A DNA stretch of 64,000 bases, from contig CAWIOP010000001.1 in NCBI GenBank assembly GCA_963837755.1, positions 310,001 through 374,000 on the forward strand, given 5' to 3'. The notes beneath the pieces are model-generated. The model had not been told where the DNA came from and did no database searches. It saw only the letters and a list, made by a program, of their open reading frames with translations. The position numbers and the translations under genes were made by a program. How positions within the stretch are numbered: position 1 is the first letter of the stretch; every line of letters starts with the position of its first letter. This DNA is from JADGHX01 sp963837755. GTDB lineage: Bacteria > Pseudomonadota > Gammaproteobacteria > Steroidobacterales > Steroidobacteraceae. Positions 62,091 to 64,000 of the stretch are shown here, one piece after another.

Positions 62091-64000
62091 TCAGCGCGCG
62101 GCGATCAACCCCGGAAGCAACGGCGGCAGCGGGCAGTGAAGCGCAGCGCACACGGTGCGCAGCAGCTCTGCTTCCGCGACGGTCAGCGCGTCGTCGTGAG
62201 CGATGGTCTTTGCCAGACCCTCGATAACGGCCTTCTTCGCAAACGGGTGAAGCTTCTCCAGCCGGCGCAGCGAGTCGGCAAGCCGTTGCGGCCAATCCTC
62301 GATGGCCAGATACGGCGGGCGATGCATTGGCAGCACTGCCTGCATGCCGGCCTCATACGCCATGCGGGCCTGGCGCGAATCCGAAGCACCGAAGCCGGCG
62401 AGCGTAGCGAACAACACCTGGATGTCGGTCTCGCAGTCTTCGAGCGACCGTGTGCCGTGTGGCGCACGCGCTTCGAGCTCGTCCCGAAGCAGCGTGGCCA
62501 GAAGATGCGCCAGGCAGAACTCGAACACGTCGACGCTGGCATCCGCGCGAATGAGGTCATCCGCCAGTTTGGCCAGCGATCGCCTCTCGCCGACGGGCAG
62601 ACGGCGCAAGGCCGGGAATATCTGCAACAGCGCCGGCAGGCGAAGCATTGGCTCCAGCGACTCGGCGGCCGGCAGCGTGTCGCGCACCACGCCAAGCTCC
62701 GCCGCGTTTGTAGTCTTGCTGAGCAACGACAACTGGCGCTCGCGCACGGCGCCGTCACGACTCAGCAGCAGCGCAAGCACGAGGGCGCGCGCGCGGCCGG
62801 ACGACTCGACGAACTCGCGCAGCGACTCCGGCAGCGCGAGCCGCAACGCGTGCGCCTGCTTGATCTGCAGTATCGCAACCTGCCCGACTTGCGCGGAGAT
62901 CGCCTGGGCCTGAACCGGCACGGACGAAAGCGCCGCCTGAGTCGATGCGATGTGTGTGTCGACGCCTGAAGCGCCGCGCGCTGACAGTGCCCCGTCAGGC
63001 CCAACGAGGGGCAACGCGCCAGTAGCCGACACGTGCAAAACATTTGCCTCGGCCAGCTCGCTCGCGTCGAACGCCGGAATCATCTGCAGCGCCTTCGCCG
63101 CGACACTCGGCAAACGCTTGACGTCGAAGTGCGGATCGAGCTCCCGGATGCGCTCCGCAATTGGCGGGTGCGTCTGCGAAGAACCGGCTCAGGCCCGGCG
63201 CAAACAGCATGTGCGCCGCCTGCTCCGCGTCCGCGCCGACGATCTTCGAGCCCTCGGGGAGGCCGGCGATCTTCACGAGCGCGCCCTTCAAGCCATCCGG
63301 ATTGCGCGTGAACTGCACGCTGGACGCATCTGCGAGCCGCTCGCGCTGCCGGCTCACCGCAGCCTGCAGCAGCCTCGCGAAGAACATTCCGACGTAGCCC
63401 AGCACCATCACGGCGAATGCGCCGGCGATGAGCCCGCCCGCCGCGCGCCGCCCGCGAGGCGCATGCCGCAGCAGCGTTCTGCCAATGAGCGCGACGACGA
63501 ACAGGCCGAAGAGCCAGCCCATGAGCTGCACGTTGAGGCGCATGTCGCCGTTCAGCACGTGACTGAACTCGTGCGCGATCACGCCCTGCAGCTCATCACG
63601 GCTCAGCGTGTCGAGCGCGCCCTGAGTGACGGCGATGGCCGCGTTCGCAGGAGTGTGACCCGCGGCGAATGCGTTAATGGCTGCTTCCTGCTCCAGCACG
63701 TAGATCTCGGGCATGGGCACGCCCGACGCGATGGCCATCTCCTCAACGACATTGTGAAGCCGCTTGCGCTTGATGTCGTTGGTGTCGCGCGAGATGCGCA
63801 CGCCCCCCATCGCGCGAGCGACCACGCCACCGCCTTCACGCAGCTGTGCGCACTTGAAGAGACTGGAAAGGCCGATGACGCCCAGCACCACGAGCGTGCA
63901 GAACAGCGCCGCGCCGGGCCGGCGCGCGACGAAATCGAGCGGCGAGACCGCCGGGTTCTCCGTGTTCGCAAAACCGAACGCGGTGAAGAGCACGAGATCG
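62091..64000 (-). CDS. M48-family membrane metalloprotease, start outside window, one frameshift
   Basis: HtpX-like or YPO1513-type zinc protease; at least 635 residues are visible. The zinc motif HEFSH is in LQGVIAHEFSHVLNGDMRLN, preceded by EMAIASGVPMPEIYVLEQEAAINAFAAGHTP, with membrane helices before and after it. The frame changes near 63168 after SRFFADA through loss of one base and continues HPPIAERIRELDPHFDVKRLP. The following 330-residue region (LLLSRDGAVRERQLSLL, AIEDWPQRLADSLRRLE, HCPLPPLLPGLIAAR) is the long C-terminal domain found in some M48 proteins of Proteobacteria, of unknown role. The N-terminal residues run off the right edge. Confidence 0.88.

Overview
The window is a GC-rich chromosomal segment from a gammaproteobacterium. 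The tRNA-tuf-secE-nusG-rplKAJL-rpoBC cluster, the str/S10/spc/alpha ribosomal clusters, feoAB and a pepQ of the gammaproteobacterial type all fit. The L-cysteine gene pair, the FeoB-linked small gene and the repeat style point to the Xanthomonadales/Nevskiales side of the class, but I cannot fix a genus from sequence alone.

Layout. Positions 1-13 kb hold housekeeping and accessory genes: miaB (cut by the left edge), a pair of FtsX-like ABC permeases, ssb, uvrA, a Fur-box-preceded feoAB unit, a GNAT acetyltransferase, a small lipoprotein and pepQ. A nearly 200-bp inverted repeat pair with nested hairpins fills 13.1-13.85 kb, followed by mscL. Positions 14.4-28.4 kb are the spc, alpha and most of the S10 ribosomal operon on the minus strand (rplC down to rplQ, with secY and rpoA). 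The str genes rpsL-rpsG-fusA-tuf and rpsJ lie at 32.3-37 kb. Between rpsJ and rplC sits an unusual 3.9-kb insert: two related exported proteins, asd on the opposite strand, and an internally deleted cyclase gene. Positions 37.4-44.9 kb carry an RND efflux pump with a divergent MarR regulator, a metallophosphatase, a small membrane protein and a PIN-domain toxin-like pair. Positions 44.9-58.9 kb are rpoC, rpoB, rplL, rplJ, rplA, rplK, nusG, secE, tRNA-Trp, a second tuf, and tRNA-Thr, tRNA-Gly and tRNA-Tyr. The right end has an rluB-type pseudouridine synthase, cysK with a MetX-type acyltransferase, and an M48 metalloprotease cut by the right edge.

Two things cut across the whole window. First, eleven copies of a roughly 70-bp intergenic element made of up to three small hairpins are scattered between genes of the translation and transcription operons (15.0-58.7 kb). 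The stems differ in sequence between copies but stay paired, while the linkers TTCAAC and GTACG are conserved, so the structure appears to be maintained. Second, many genes at 0.9-13 kb, plus rpsD, secE, the second tuf and the M48 protease, are broken by single-base indels while the rest of their protein sequence is intact. In uvrA and pepQ every frame change I traced is a +1 insertion. This looks more like sequence error than gene decay, and coordinates and products in these regions should be read with that in mind.

Regulatory signals that can be read directly include near-consensus promoters before the str operon (TTGACA-17-TAGAAT) and before the tRNA-tuf operon (TTGACA-17-CAGAAT), two identical-core operators between marR and the efflux genes, a Fur-like box before feoA, several intrinsic terminators, and a lysine-rich leader peptide followed by a terminator ahead of asd that could act as an attenuator.
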